From Candidatus Fusobacterium pullicola (lineage in GTDB: Bacteria; Fusobacteriota; Fusobacteriia; Fusobacteriales; Fusobacteriaceae), in assembly GCA_018883725.1 (NCBI GenBank), contig JAHLFN010000054.1, positions 1 through 37,877 of the forward strand: DNA of 37,877 nt, given 5' to 3'. The notes under the pieces were generated by a model, which did no database searches, was not told the origin of the DNA, and saw nothing but the letters and a program-made list of their open reading frames with translations. This document shows, in pieces, positions 22,076-32,157 of the stretch. The translations under genes were made by a program, and so were the position numbers. Positions within the stretch are counted from its first letter, which is position 1. Each line of letters opens with the position of its first letter.

Positions 22076-24268
22076 ATGATAATCATTAATGAACAAAACA
22101 AAGAATTCCACCTACAAGGAAAAAATTTAAGTTATATCTTTAATGTTATGCAAAATGGACAATTAGGACAACTCTATTTTGGAAAAAAGATAAGACATAG
22201 AGATAGTTTCTCACACTTTTTTTATAAACCAGAAGTTGGTATTGGAATAATTGCTCACTATGAGGAAGATCCTGGATTTTCTCTAGAATATTTTAAACAA
22301 GAATATCCTTCATATGGAACCACTGATTTTCGTAAGCCAGCTTTTGAGATAGAGAGTGAAAACGGGAGTAGAATTAGTAATTTTACTTATAAAGGATACA
22401 AAGTACTTAAAGGAAAAGAAAAACTAAATGGACTTCCTGCTACATATGTTCTATCTGAAAATGAAGCAGATACTTTAGAAATTACTCTAGAAGATGAGGT
22501 TTTAAAGTGTAGATTGTACCTTACTTATACCGTTTATAATGATAGAGATATCTTAACTAGAAATGCTAGATTTGAAAATTATGGAGACAAGAATTTAAAA
22601 TTAAATAGAGCAATGAGTTTATCACTAGATTTACCAGATTATAATTATGAGATGTTATATTTCTCAGGTGCTTGGGCAAGAGAAAGACACCTAAAAATTA
22701 GAAAATTAGAAGTTGGAAGTCAATATATAGATAGTACAAGAGGAGCTAGTAGTGCTCATCAAAATCCTTTTATTATTTTAAAAAGACCGAATACAACTGA
22801 AGATACTGGAGAGGCTTTTGGTTTTTCGTTAGTTTATTCTGGAAACTTTTTAGCTCATGTAGAAGTTGACCATTTTGATGCCACTAGAGTAACTATGGGA
22901 ATAAACCCTTTTGACTTTTCTTGGAATCTAAATAGTGGTGAAATTTTCCAAACTCCAGAAGCTATAATCTCTTTCTGTAACTCTGGACTAAACACTTTAA
23001 GTCAAAATTTTCATTCACTATATAGAGAAAGATTAATCAGAGGAGAGTGGAAAGAGAAGGAAAGACCTATCCTGATCAATAACTGGGAAGCAACATATTT
23101 TGATTTCAACGAAGAAAAATTACTGAATATGGTAAGAAAAGCTAAAAAATTGGGATTTGAACTTTTTGTTTTAGATGATGGTTGGTTTGGAAAAAGAAAT
23201 GATGATAAAACTTCTCTAGGAGATTGGTTCCCTAATCTTGATAAATTACCTAATGGTATTAAAGGATTAGCTGAAAAGGTAGAAGCAGAAGGAATGAAGT
23301 TTGGACTTTGGTTTGAACCAGAGATGATAAGTAAAGAGAGTGAACTTTATAAAAAACATCCTGATTGGATACTTGGAGTAAAGGATAGAAAGCTCTCTCT
23401 TGGAAGAAATCAATATATTTTAGATCTATCTAGAAAAGATGTACAAGATTATATTATATCAATTCTAGATGAAAGATTTGCTGAAGCTCCTATTTCATAT
23501 GTTAAGTGGGATATGAACAGAAATATGACTGAAATTACTTATAGAGATTTACCTCATAAATATATTTTAGGGCTATATAGAATCTTAGAAAAAATAACTA
23601 CAAAATACCCACATGTATTATTTGAATCTTGTGCTTCTGGTGGAGGAAGATTTGATGCTGGAATGTTATACTATATGCCACAAGTTTGGACTAGTGATGA
23701 TACTGATGCTATTGTCAGATTAAAGGTACAACATGGAACTTCTATGGGATACCCATTATTAGCTATGGGAGCACATGTTTCTGATATCCCTAATCATCAA
23801 ACTGCTAGAAACACAAGTTTAGATATTAGAAATCATGTAGCTTACTTTGGTAACTTTGGTTATGAATTAAATCCATTAATTTTTAACGAAGAGATGGATC
23901 AAAAGGTTATAAACTATTTAAACTTCTATAAAGAAAATAGAAAACTACTACAGTTTGGAGATTTTTTCAGAATAGAAAGTCCTTTTGAAGGTAATACAAC
24001 ATCTTGGATAGTAGTTAATAAAGATAAGAGTGAAGCTTTAGTTGGATATTTCCAAATTTTAGCAGAGCCAAATCCTGGATACAATAAAAAGGTAATATTA
24101 AAGGGACTTGATCCTAATAAAAAATATATTATCAATGAAGAGTGGGAAGCTTATGGAGATGAGCTTATGAATATGGGAATTGTCTTTCCTCAACCTGAGA
24201 GATATTTCTCTAAGGATTCCGAAACTCAAGATTTTCAAAGTAGACTATTTAAGTTAAGAGAAATTTAA
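22076..24268 (+). CDS. GH36 alpha-galactosidase
   Basis: This 730-residue cytosolic enzyme hydrolyses terminal alpha-1,6-galactosides such as melibiose and raffinose. The start is the ATG at 22076, 10 bases after GGAAAGG; the ATG at 22067 is too close to that site and a TTG at 22058 overlaps it. Residues ~1-300 form the beta-sandwich domain. The (beta/alpha)8 catalytic domain contains VLDDGWFGKRNDD, KFGLWFEPEMIS, and VKWDMNRNMTE with the nucleophile Asp479. The acid/base Asp lies in the WTSDDTDAI motif (541-544), and a C-terminal beta domain follows. There is no signal peptide. It leads an operon with the symporter and GH42 enzyme. Size and motifs match the long bacterial AgaA/Mel36A group. 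Confidence 0.95.
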   Translation: MIIINEQNKEFHLQGKNLSYIFNVMQNGQLGQLYFGKKIRHRDSFSHFFYKPEVGIGIIAHYEEDPGFSLEYFKQEYPSYGTTDFRKPAFEIESENGSRISNFTYKGYKVLKGKEKLNGLPATYVLSENEADTLEITLEDEVLKCRLYLTYTVYNDRDILTRNARFENYGDKNLKLNRAMSLSLDLPDYNYEMLYFSGAWARERHLKIRKLEVGSQYIDSTRGASSAHQNPFIILKRPNTTEDTGEAFGFSLVYSGNFLAHVEVDHFDATRVTMGINPFDFSWNLNSGEIFQTPEAIISFCNSGLNTLSQNFHSLYRERLIRGEWKEKERPILINNWEATYFDFNEEKLLNMVRKAKKLGFELFVLDDGWFGKRNDDKTSLGDWFPNLDKLPNGIKGLAEKVEAEGMKFGLWFEPEMISKESELYKKHPDWILGVKDRKLSLGRNQYILDLSRKDVQDYIISILDERFAEAPISYVKWDMNRNMTEITYRDLPHKYILGLYRILEKITTKYPHVLFESCASGGGRFDAGMLYYMPQVWTSDDTDAIVRLKVQHGTSMGYPLLAMGAHVSDIPNHQTARNTSLDIRNHVAYFGNFGYELNPLIFNEEMDQKVINYLNFYKENRKLLQFGDFFRIESPFEGNTTSWIVVNKDKSEALVGYFQILAEPNPGYNKKVILKGLDPNKKYIINEEWEAYGDELMNMGIVFPQPERYFSKDSETQDFQSRLFKLREI

Positions 24269-24290
24269 AAAGTATAAGGGGGATAAAAAA

Positions 24291-25646
24291 ATGGTAGATT
24301 TTAAAATGAAACTTTCATATGGAATAGGGGCATTAGGAAAGGATTATGCTTGTGCTATTATATATATTTTCTTAATGTATTATTTAACTGATATACTTGG
24401 ACTAGTTCCAGCTTTTGTAGGAACATTATTTCTAGTAGCTAGATTATGGGATGCTATCAATGACCCTATGATGGGAATGATAGTGGATAATACTAGAAGT
24501 AGATGGGGAAAATTTAGACCTTGGATACTAATAGGAACAATTTTAAATGCAGTTGTTTTAATAGCAATGTTTTTTAAACCTCATGGATTAGAGGGAAAAA
24601 TGTTATATGTGTATATCTCTATTGCCTATATTTTATGGGGTATGACTTATACAGTAATGGATATACCTTTCTGGTCTATGATTCCAGCTCTTTCAAATGA
24701 TAAAAAAGAAAGAGAAAAAATAGCTGTTGTTCCTAGAATATTTGCTAGTTTAGCTTGGTTAAGTATTGGAAGTTTTGGTTTACCTGTAATTGGATTACTT
24801 GGAAATGGAAATGAAGGAAAAGGATTTTCATTATTAGCACTTGGAATTGCAATATTCTTTATAATTGCTTCTCTTCTAACTGTAGTAAATGTAAAAGAAC
24901 AGATAGTTAGTGATCAAAAAGCTCCAAAGGTAAATTTAAAAGATACATTCAAATTAATTTTCAAAAATGATCAATTAGTTGCTTTAATTGGAACTGTTTT
25001 AATGTATAATTTAGTTGTTCAAATATCTGGTGGAGTTGCTATATACTATTTTAAATATGTTGTTGGAAAAGAATCACTTTTCTCTGTATTTACAGGATTT
25101 TCTGGAGTAGCAGAGATTACAGCTTTAATGGCTTTCCCTTTTCTTTCTACAAAAATAGGAAGACAAAAGGTTTTCTTCTTAGCTTGTAGCTTACCAATAG
25201 TAGGTTTTGGACTACTTTGTTTAGCTGGTTATTTAGCTCCAGAAAATGCTCTATTAGTTGCTATCTGTGGAATTGTTGCTAAATTAGGTTCTGGTTTATC
25301 ACTAGGAATATCTACAGTTATGTTAGCTGATGTGGTTGATTATGGAGAGTATAAATTTGGAAGTAGAAATGAAAGTGTTATTTTCTCTGTACAAACACTA
25401 CTTGTTAAATCAGCTTCTGCTGTAGGAGGATGGTTAATAGGAGTTGGATTAACACTAGTTGGATATGTTGCAAATGTTCAACAATCTGCTTCTGCTATAA
25501 CGGGAATAAGAAGCTTAATGATTGTATTCCCTATGCTTTTATCTGCTATAGGGTATATAATATATAAAAAATACTATAAATTAAATGATGAGTACTATGA
25601 TGAAATAATTGAAGAATTAGCTCATACTAGAAAAGAAGTTGCTTAA
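24291..25646 (+). CDS. GPH-family glycoside:cation symporter
   Basis: The 451-residue protein has about 12 membrane segments and belongs to the glycoside-pentoside-hexuronide (MelB/LacS) family of the MFS superfamily, which imports sugars with H+, Na+ or Li+. The hallmark loop LWDAINDPMMGMIVDN followed by TRSRWGKFRPWIL is at about 50-80; the second half repeats with FLSTKIGRQKVF and the LADVVDYGEYKFG segment (about 340-355). It lacks the C-terminal EIIA domain of LacS. Its position between an alpha- and a beta-galactosidase implies galactosides as substrates, which is inference. The gene starts 23 bases after the GH36 stop with a GGGGGAT site. Confidence 0.9.
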   Translation: MVDFKMKLSYGIGALGKDYACAIIYIFLMYYLTDILGLVPAFVGTLFLVARLWDAINDPMMGMIVDNTRSRWGKFRPWILIGTILNAVVLIAMFFKPHGLEGKMLYVYISIAYILWGMTYTVMDIPFWSMIPALSNDKKEREKIAVVPRIFASLAWLSIGSFGLPVIGLLGNGNEGKGFSLLALGIAIFFIIASLLTVVNVKEQIVSDQKAPKVNLKDTFKLIFKNDQLVALIGTVLMYNLVVQISGGVAIYYFKYVVGKESLFSVFTGFSGVAEITALMAFPFLSTKIGRQKVFFLACSLPIVGFGLLCLAGYLAPENALLVAICGIVAKLGSGLSLGISTVMLADVVDYGEYKFGSRNESVIFSVQTLLVKSASAVGGWLIGVGLTLVGYVANVQQSASAITGIRSLMIVFPMLLSAIGYIIYKKYYKLNDEYYDEIIEELAHTRKEVA

Positions 25647-25661
25647 AAAGGAGTATATAAT

Positions 25662-27611
25662 ATGTGGTTAGGTGTAGATTATTATCCTGAACAATGGGAT
25701 ATATCAATGATTGATAAAGATTTAGATAATATAATAGAACTTGGAAGTAATGTAATTAGAATAGGAGAGTTTGCTTGGCATATTATGGAAAAGGAGGAAG
25801 GAAAATTTGATTTTTCCTTCTTCGATATGGTTATAAAAAAAGCTAGTGAGAAGGGACTGAAAGTAATATTTGGAACTCCAACTGCTACTATTCCAGCATG
25901 GTTAGCTAAAAAATATCCAGAGGTTCTATCTGAATTTGAAAATGGTCAAAAGAGAAAATTTGGTGGTCGTCATACAAGTTGCTATAACAGTAAAAAATAT
26001 GTAGAATACTCTAGAAAAATTGTTACAGCTTTAATTGAACATTATAAAAATGAAAAAAATATAGTTGCTTGGCAACTTGATAATGAGTTTGGACATGAGG
26101 GAAGTGATGAGTGCTTCTGTCCTTGTTGTGAGAGAGAGTTTCAAAAGTTTCTTTCTAAAAAATTCAATGGTGATATTGATAAATTAAATGAAACTTATGG
26201 AACAACTTTCTGGTCTCAAGAATATAATAATTTTGAAGAGATTCCTATCCCTACTTCTACAATAACAACTCATAACCCAGCTTTAAGACTTGACTGGGAA
26301 AGATTTAGAAGTGAAAGTATAGTTAAATACTCTGATATGCAAGTGGATATAATCAGAGAAATTATTCCAGATGCTGTAATTATACATGACTTTCCAGGTG
26401 GTGGATTAGATAAACATGTAGATTATTCTAAACTTGCAGAGAAATTAGATGTTGTTGCCTACAATAACTATCCAGTGTGGGGAGGACAAAAAAAACCAAT
26501 ACCTCCATATGAAATAGCTTTTGGTCTAGATTATATGAGAGGACTAAAAAGACAAAATTTCTGGATAACAGAGGGAATAATGGGAGCTCAAGGACATGAT
26601 ATCACAGGATATCTTCCTAGACCAAATCAAGCTAAAATGTGGTCTTGTCAAGGAGTGGCTAGAGGTGCTGAATCTTTTATCTATTTCAGATACCGTGGAG
26701 CTACTAAAGGAGCTGAACAATTCTGCTATGGAGTAATCGATGCTGATAATAAAAAAAGAAGAAAGTTCTATGAAGTTCAGGATTTTTTCAAAACTGTCAA
26801 AGAAAATGAAAAAATATTAGAAACACCTATTGAAAACAAGGTTGCAATTATATATGATTATGATTCTTTAGCTTCTTTTAGAATTCAAAAACAAAGTATC
26901 TTATTAGATTGTCATGCTGAAATGAAAAGAATACATAAAGTATTTTATGAAAAAAATATAATGGTTGATATAATTCCTCATACTTTAGATATCTCTAAAT
27001 ATGAAGTAGTAATTTTACCATTTATGATAATTTGGAAAGAGGAGTTTTTAAAGAAGATAAAAGAGTTTACTTCTAATGGTGGAAAAGTTATCTTCACTTA
27101 TCGTAATGCAGTAAAGGATATTGATAATAACCTTACTCTTGGAGAGATGCTACCTATTAAATATACAGATTTAACAGGAGTTTATGTTGAAGAAACTGAA
27201 AGTCTACAAGAATATGATGAACTTCCTTTAAAAGGAGTAGGGACTTTTGAAGGAGTAGAGGGAAGAGCTGGTATATTTAGAGATATGCTTGTTCCTACTA
27301 CTGCTGAAAGTTTGATGAAGTACAACGATAAGTTCTATGATAGTTTCTCTGCTGTTACTTTAAATAAATTTGGTAATGGAGAGGTTTACTATATAGGTTG
27401 TGGATTAGAAAACAGTTTAATGAAGCTTGTTATAGACAAAGTTTTAGAAAACACTACTATAACATCTGAAATTACACCAGATGGAGTAGAAGTTATAGAA
27501 AGAGGAGTAGCTAATAATAAAGTAAAAATCTACATAAATCATAATGATTATCCAGTTAAATTTAATAATATTGAACTTAAAGAGTTTGAATATAAATTTA
27601 TCACTAAATAA
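25662..27611 (+). CDS. GH42 beta-galactosidase
   Basis: This 649-residue intracellular enzyme hydrolyses terminal beta-galactosides. It opens with MWLGVDYYPEQWD, the family start. The (beta/alpha)8 domain contains WQLDNEFG with the acid/base Glu142 and WITEGIMG with the nucleophile Glu304. A structural zinc cluster is formed by Cys107, Cys151, Cys153 and Cys156. The trimerisation (glutamine-amidotransferase-like) domain covers about 395-600, with a short C-terminal beta domain after it. There is no signal peptide. It is the last gene of the operon, 16 bases behind the symporter gene, and ends at a strong terminator. Preference for lactose or for short galacto-oligosaccharides cannot be judged from sequence. 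Confidence 0.96.
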   Translation: MWLGVDYYPEQWDISMIDKDLDNIIELGSNVIRIGEFAWHIMEKEEGKFDFSFFDMVIKKASEKGLKVIFGTPTATIPAWLAKKYPEVLSEFENGQKRKFGGRHTSCYNSKKYVEYSRKIVTALIEHYKNEKNIVAWQLDNEFGHEGSDECFCPCCEREFQKFLSKKFNGDIDKLNETYGTTFWSQEYNNFEEIPIPTSTITTHNPALRLDWERFRSESIVKYSDMQVDIIREIIPDAVIIHDFPGGGLDKHVDYSKLAEKLDVVAYNNYPVWGGQKKPIPPYEIAFGLDYMRGLKRQNFWITEGIMGAQGHDITGYLPRPNQAKMWSCQGVARGAESFIYFRYRGATKGAEQFCYGVIDADNKKRRKFYEVQDFFKTVKENEKILETPIENKVAIIYDYDSLASFRIQKQSILLDCHAEMKRIHKVFYEKNIMVDIIPHTLDISKYEVVILPFMIIWKEEFLKKIKEFTSNGGKVIFTYRNAVKDIDNNLTLGEMLPIKYTDLTGVYVEETESLQEYDELPLKGVGTFEGVEGRAGIFRDMLVPTTAESLMKYNDKFYDSFSAVTLNKFGNGEVYYIGCGLENSLMKLVIDKVLENTTITSEITPDGVEVIERGVANNKVKIYINHNDYPVKFNNIELKEFEYKFITK

Positions 27612-27636
27612 TATAACTAAAATAAATAAATTTTAT

Positions 27637-27672
27637 ATAACTCCAGTGGATTTTTCACTGGAGTTATTTTTA
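27637..27672 (+). terminator. Terminator of the galactoside operon
   Basis: A perfect 12-bp stem ATAACTCCAGTG / CACTGGAGTTAT with a GATTTTT loop, followed by TTTT. Confidence 0.9.
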
Positions 27673-27695
27673 CTAACATTTTATCTAATTGCTCT

Positions 27696-27734
27696 TAAAA
27701 TAAAAGGGTGTTAATACCCATAGGTACTAACACC
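27696..27734 (-). terminator. Terminator of the GT9 gene
   Basis: On the minus strand GGTGTTA(G)TACC pairs with GGTA(T)TAACACC around a CATA-type loop, with a T-rich tail (CTTTTATTTT). It lies directly after the GT9 stop. Confidence 0.8.
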
Positions 27735-27739
27735 AAAAT

Positions 27740-28759
27740 TTATCTACTTTTCTTATTAAAAAAATTAAATAATTGTAACTGTTTATCTATTCTTTCCAAG
27801 ACATATTCTGGTTTTATATCTTCATAATTTTTTCCATTTACATCTTGTATAGTGACACATTGATTTTTAGAGTTCTCATTACTTATCCACTCTTCTTTAG
27901 ATGTTTGTGGAGCTACTATACAGAGATTTGCTAATCCAACACCTTCAGCTACGTGTCTTGTTCCTCCTTCATTTCCAACAAAGAGATCACAATTACTAAA
28001 GATACAAGCTAGTTCTCTTACATTTTTAGTTTTTAAATTAATAAATACATTTCTATTTGAATTTAATTTAGCATAAAACTCTCTAGCATAAGCCTCTTCA
28101 TTGGGAGAATAGAATAATATTATTTGAGCATCATATCTATCTATTAGAGTTTGAGCTATTTTTAACATGTACTCTTCTGGATATTTTTTATTGCTCTGCC
28201 TTGCATTAACAGCCATAGGAATAATTAGTTTTGACATATCTATTCCTTCTGCTTCCATTCTGTTTCTCCATTCTGTTTTCTCTTCCTCTTTTAAACAGAT
28301 AACATATTCAGTATTTACCTCATTAATATCTAATGGTTTCAAGAGTCTATGATATTTTACTATTTGATCTATTTGATTTTCTTTTCCTTTAAAACCACCT
28401 ATACTGTCTGTATAAAAATATTGTAAATACTTATGATATTTTCCGATCCTCTGTCTTGCTCCTGAAAAAAAAGAAAACATAGCTGTAAGAAATAAAGTTC
28501 GGCAATCAATTACTATATCATATTTATTTTTTCTAATTTTTTTTAAAAGTTTTAAATACCCTTTTACTCCACTCTTTCTATTTAAAGTCAAAACATTATC
28601 TATAGATCTGTGATTATAAAATAATTCTGTTAAATTTTCATAAACTAAATAATCTACCTGAGAATCTGGATATTTCTTTTTTAAACTTTCACAAAGAGCT
28701 GTTCCTATTATTGTATCCCCAATACTTTTTTTATATCGAATTACTAATATTCTCTTCAT
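27740..28759 (-). CDS. Glycosyltransferase family 9 (heptosyltransferase-like)
   Basis: The 339-residue protein belongs to GT9, the ADP-heptose:LPS heptosyltransferase group that builds the LPS inner core at the inner membrane. The N-terminal Rossmann domain starts RILVIRYKKSIGDTIIGTAL (the 'R...iGD.....p' signature). The second domain holds the nucleotide-sugar site: FVGNEGGTRHVAEGVG (about 255-272), with the Glu/Gly/His pattern, and the preceding ARQSNKKYPEEY segment. The sugar donor could be other than heptose. A GGGGAG ribosome binding site precedes the ATG. It is 21 bases behind lepA on the same strand and may be partly co-transcribed with it. Confidence 0.85.
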   Translation of the reverse strand: MKRILVIRYKKSIGDTIIGTALCESLKKKYPDSQVDYLVYENLTELFYNHRSIDNVLTLNRKSGVKGYLKLLKKIRKNKYDIVIDCRTLFLTAMFSFFSGARQRIGKYHKYLQYFYTDSIGGFKGKENQIDQIVKYHRLLKPLDINEVNTEYVICLKEEEKTEWRNRMEAEGIDMSKLIIPMAVNARQSNKKYPEEYMLKIAQTLIDRYDAQIILFYSPNEEAYAREFYAKLNSNRNVFINLKTKNVRELACIFSNCDLFVGNEGGTRHVAEGVGLANLCIVAPQTSKEEWISNENSKNQCVTIQDVNGKNYEDIKPEYVLERIDKQLQLFNFFNKKSR

Positions 28760-28780
28760 GATAATAACTCCCCAATACCA

Positions 28781-30583
28781 TTAGTCATTTAATTTTAATA
28801 CTGATACAAATGCCTCTTGAGGGATTTCAACATTTCCTATGCTCTTCATTCTCTTTTTACCCTCTTTTTGTTTTTCAAGAAGCTTTTTCTTTCTTGTTAT
28901 ATCTCCTCCATAACATTTAGCTATAACGTTCTTTCTATATGCCTTTATTGTCTCTCTCGCTATAACTTTTGCTCCTAATGCAGCTTGTATTGGTATCTCA
29001 AATTGTTGTCTTGGGATAACTTCTTTTAATTTTTCACATATAGCTCTTCCTCTACTATAAGCTCCATCTTTATGAGCTATAAATGAGAAGGCATCAACTG
29101 GTTTTCCAGAAACTAGAATATCCACTTTTACTAGATCTGACTCTTTATATCCTACTAATTCATATTCAAAAGATGCATATCCTTTTGTTCTAGACTTTAA
29201 CTTATCATAGAAATCTATAACTATTTCTGCTAGAGGTAATTCATAAGTAAGCATTGATCTATTTTCATCAATAAAATCCATTCCTATAAATATTCCTCTT
29301 TTCTCCTGACAAAGCTCCATAACATTTCCAACATAATCCTTTGGAACTATAACTTTACCTTTTATAAACGGCTCTTCTACTGACATTCTTCCTCTTCCTC
29401 CCTCTGGAAATTCACAAGGGTTGTCAATTACTAGAGTCTCTCCCTTCTCCATATTTACTCTATATTCAACTGATGGAGTTGTAGAGATCAGATCTATATT
29501 ATACTCTCTTCTTAGTCTTTCAACTATAATCTCCATATGTAAAAGTCCTAAGAATCCACATCTAAATCCAAATCCTAGGGCTATCGATGTCTCTGGTACA
29601 AATGTAAGTGAAGCATCATTTAATTGTAATTTTTCTAAAGCTTCTCTTAAATCTTCATAGTCATCTGTAAATAATGGATAAACTCCTGCAAACACCATTG
29701 ATTGAGCTGGTTTAAATCCTTCTAATGGGAAAATACATGGGTTATTTGTATGAGTAATAGTATCTCCTACTCTTGTATCGTGTATTGTTTTTACTCCAGT
29801 TATAATATATCCAACAGATCCTGAAGATAACTCATCTTGAGGTTTCATAGTTGGAGAGAACACTCCTACTTCTAATACCTCAAAATCTTTTTCTGTTGAC
29901 CAAATTCTAATCTTATCTCCCTTTTTAATACTTCCATCTAGAACTTTTACATAAGTTATTACTCCTCTATAATCATCAAACTTCGAGTCAAATATTAGAG
30001 CTTTTAATGGAGCATCTTCCTCGTAATTAGGAGCTGGTATTCTTTTTACTATTGCCTCTAGTAAATCTTCTATTCCTATACCTGTTTTTCCAGAACACAT
30101 TACTGCATCATCAGCTGGAAGCCCTATTACATCTTCTATCTCAATCTTTACCTTATCAGGGTCAGCTGCTGGTAAATCTATCTTATTTATTACAGGAACT
30201 ATCTCTAAATTATTCTCTATAGCTAAATATACGTTAGCAAGAGTTTGTGCCTCTACTCCTTGAGCAGCATCTACTACAAGTAAAGCTCCTTCACATGCTG
30301 ATAATGATCTTGAAACCTCATAGATAAAATCCACGTGTCCTGGGGTATCTATTAAGTTCAACTCATACTCTATTCCATCCTTCGCCTTATAGTATAGAGT
30401 TACAGCTTGAGCTTTTATTGTAATTCCCTTCTCTCTTTCTAAATCCATAGAATCAAGAAGTTGTTCTTTCATCTCTCTTTTAGATACAGCACCTGTATAT
30501 TCCAATAATCTATCTGCTATTGTAGACTTTCCATGGTCTATATGTGCTATAATAGAGAAGTTTCTTTTATGTTTTTGTAACAT
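28781..30583 (-). CDS. lepA: Elongation factor 4 (LepA)
   Basis: This 600-residue translational GTPase back-translocates or remodels stalled ribosomes. The G domain has G1 [15 protein letters not shown], the G2 EKGITIKAQ segment, G3 [10 protein letters not shown] and G4 [10 protein letters not shown]. Domains II and III follow, with the LepA-specific C-terminal domain containing [12 protein letters not shown] and the conserved [20 protein letters not shown] end, which replaces EF-G domain IV. Length matches the family. The site is AGGAGGT. A promoter lies at 30620-30648, and the GT9 gene follows after 21 bases. Confidence 0.98.
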   Translation of the reverse strand: MLQKHKRNFSIIAHIDHGKSTIADRLLEYTGAVSKREMKEQLLDSMDLEREKGITIKAQAVTLYYKAKDGIEYELNLIDTPGHVDFIYEVSRSLSACEGALLVVDAAQGVEAQTLANVYLAIENNLEIVPVINKIDLPAADPDKVKIEIEDVIGLPADDAVMCSGKTGIGIEDLLEAIVKRIPAPNYEEDAPLKALIFDSKFDDYRGVITYVKVLDGSIKKGDKIRIWSTEKDFEVLEVGVFSPTMKPQDELSSGSVGYIITGVKTIHDTRVGDTITHTNNPCIFPLEGFKPAQSMVFAGVYPLFTDDYEDLREALEKLQLNDASLTFVPETSIALGFGFRCGFLGLLHMEIIVERLRREYNIDLISTTPSVEYRVNMEKGETLVIDNPCEFPEGGRGRMSVEEPFIKGKVIVPKDYVGNVMELCQEKRGIFIGMDFIDENRSMLTYELPLAEIVIDFYDKLKSRTKGYASFEYELVGYKESDLVKVDILVSGKPVDAFSFIAHKDGAYSRGRAICEKLKEVIPRQQFEIPIQAALGAKVIARETIKAYRKNVIAKCYGGDITRKKKLLEKQKEGKKRMKSIGNVEIPQEAFVSVLKLND

Positions 30584-30619
30584 TCTTACCTCCTAATAAT
30601 TCCTACTTTTTCACATAAT

Positions 30620-30648
30620 ATTATAAAAGATAATACAAAAAAACACAA
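30620..30648 (-). promoter_or_regulatory. lepA promoter
   Basis: On the minus strand TTGTGT (30648-30643), a 17-base spacer and a perfect TATAAT (30625-30620), about 37 bases ahead of the lepA start. Confidence 0.6.
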
Positions 30649-30676
30649 TATATTTTTTATCACACAATAATAAAAA

Positions 30677-30721
30677 CTCAAGAATATACCTCTACTTTTG
30701 TACGTAAAACATATTCTTGAG
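30677..30721 (-). terminator. Terminator behind the PhoH gene
   Basis: CTCAAGAATAT and ATATTCTTGAG form an 11-bp outer stem with an inner TTTT/AAAA pairing. T-runs lie on both sides (minus GAGTTTTTATT, plus CTTTTTT), so it can act in both directions. Confidence 0.8.
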
Positions 30722-30767
30722 CTTTTTTAATTCAATTTAAGTTTTTTATAATTTTTTATCTAATTTA

Positions 30768-32075
30768 TTATAGTAATCTGGCAGCTATTTCAGCTATCTC
30801 AGATCTTTCACCTTTTTTCAAAGTTATATGACCAACAATCTTTTCAAATTTTAATCTATCAGCCATATAAGTTAAGCCATTAGTATTGGCATCTAGATAT
30901 GGATTATCTATCTGTTGAGGGTCTCCGGTAAATATTATCTTTGTATCTTGACCAGCTCTAGTTACTATTGTTTTTATCTCTAATGGAGTTAAATTTTGAG
31001 CTTCATCTATTATTATTAATCCTTTTGGAATACTTCTACCTCTTATATATGTAAGTGGTTCTATCTTCATCATTCCCATAGATTCTAGCCCTTCAACTAC
31101 CTTTTCTCCAGCTCTATCCTCTTTTGCTTCACTTAGAAAATCTATATTATCAAATATTGGCTGCATCCAAGGTTTTAATTTTTCCTTTTCACTACCTGGA
31201 AGATATCCTAAATCTTTACCCATTGGTATTATAGGTCTGGCTATCAATATTTTCTTGTATCTTTTCTTTTCAACTACAAGTTCAAGACCGGCTGCAATAG
31301 CCATAAGAGTCTTTCCTGTTCCAGCTCCTCCAACCAATGTCACTACTTTTACACTATCATCCATAAGTAGTTCCATAGCAAATCTCTGCTCATCATTTCT
31401 TGCACGAAGTCCCCAAGCTTGTCCATCACCTAAAATAAATTTTTTTATTTTTCCTTCTACATATCTACCACATAAAGTATTATCTTTATATTTTAATTTG
31501 AAGAAACAGTTTGGTGTTGGAAGAATATCCTCTCTTTTTAGCTCAGTAAAATCTATTTTACCATCTTTATCAAATTTATCATAGATTTTCTTATCTACTT
31601 CTACATCGAAGAACCCATCATATAATTCGTTATACTCAACTCTGTCAGTTATATAGTCTTCTACCTCTAATCCTAAAGAGTCTGCTTTTATTCTCATATT
31701 TATATCTTTACTTACTATTATTACTCTTCTATCTGGATTATCTTTTTTTATACCTAAAGTTACAGAGATTATATTATTATCAACAATATCTCTACTTAAA
31801 TTTTCTGGTAATAAGCTTCTATCGTTTTTTATCTCTACTTTAAAAAATATATCTTGTGGAAGTTCTACTCCCTTTGCTAAACTGCCCTTACTTCTTATTT
31901 CATCTAATACTCTTGAGGCCATTCTAGCTTGAATAGCTGTATTTTGATTTCTTTTTAATTTATCTATCTCTTCTACTACGTATATAGGTAGAATAACATC
32001 ATTCCCTCTAAAATTATAGATACATCTAGGGTCATGAATTAGTATATTGGTATCTAGTACAAAAATTTTTCTCAT
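30768..32075 (-). CDS. PIN-PhoH family ATPase/ribonuclease
   Basis: The start is the ATG at 32075, 9 bases after AAGGAG; an upstream TTG at 32084 is too near that site. The product has 435 residues. An N-terminal PIN domain (about 1-135) has the acidic site FVLDTNILIHDP and VVEEIDKLK, typical of metal-dependent RNases. The C-terminal PhoH ATPase (about 225-435) has Walker A LVGGAGTGKTLMAIAAG, Walker B LIIIDEAQN and the sensor-like TGDPQQIDNP. This PIN-PhoH layout matches YlaK/PhoH2 proteins, shown in mycobacteria to unwind and cut RNA. The gene lies 73 bases behind trxB, so it may be read from the same transcript. Role here: RNA turnover, inferred. Confidence 0.9.
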   Translation of the reverse strand: MRKIFVLDTNILIHDPRCIYNFRGNDVILPIYVVEEIDKLKRNQNTAIQARMASRVLDEIRSKGSLAKGVELPQDIFFKVEIKNDRSLLPENLSRDIVDNNIISVTLGIKKDNPDRRVIIVSKDINMRIKADSLGLEVEDYITDRVEYNELYDGFFDVEVDKKIYDKFDKDGKIDFTELKREDILPTPNCFFKLKYKDNTLCGRYVEGKIKKFILGDGQAWGLRARNDEQRFAMELLMDDSVKVVTLVGGAGTGKTLMAIAAGLELVVEKKRYKKILIARPIIPMGKDLGYLPGSEKEKLKPWMQPIFDNIDFLSEAKEDRAGEKVVEGLESMGMMKIEPLTYIRGRSIPKGLIIIDEAQNLTPLEIKTIVTRAGQDTKIIFTGDPQQIDNPYLDANTNGLTYMADRLKFEKIVGHITLKKGERSEIAEIAARLL

Positions 32076-32157
32076 ATAAATCAACTCCTTTGAGTACTGA
32101 GATCATAATCCTATATCTATATTTTCGAGAGATTTCTTAATTTTCCTTTAATTTATT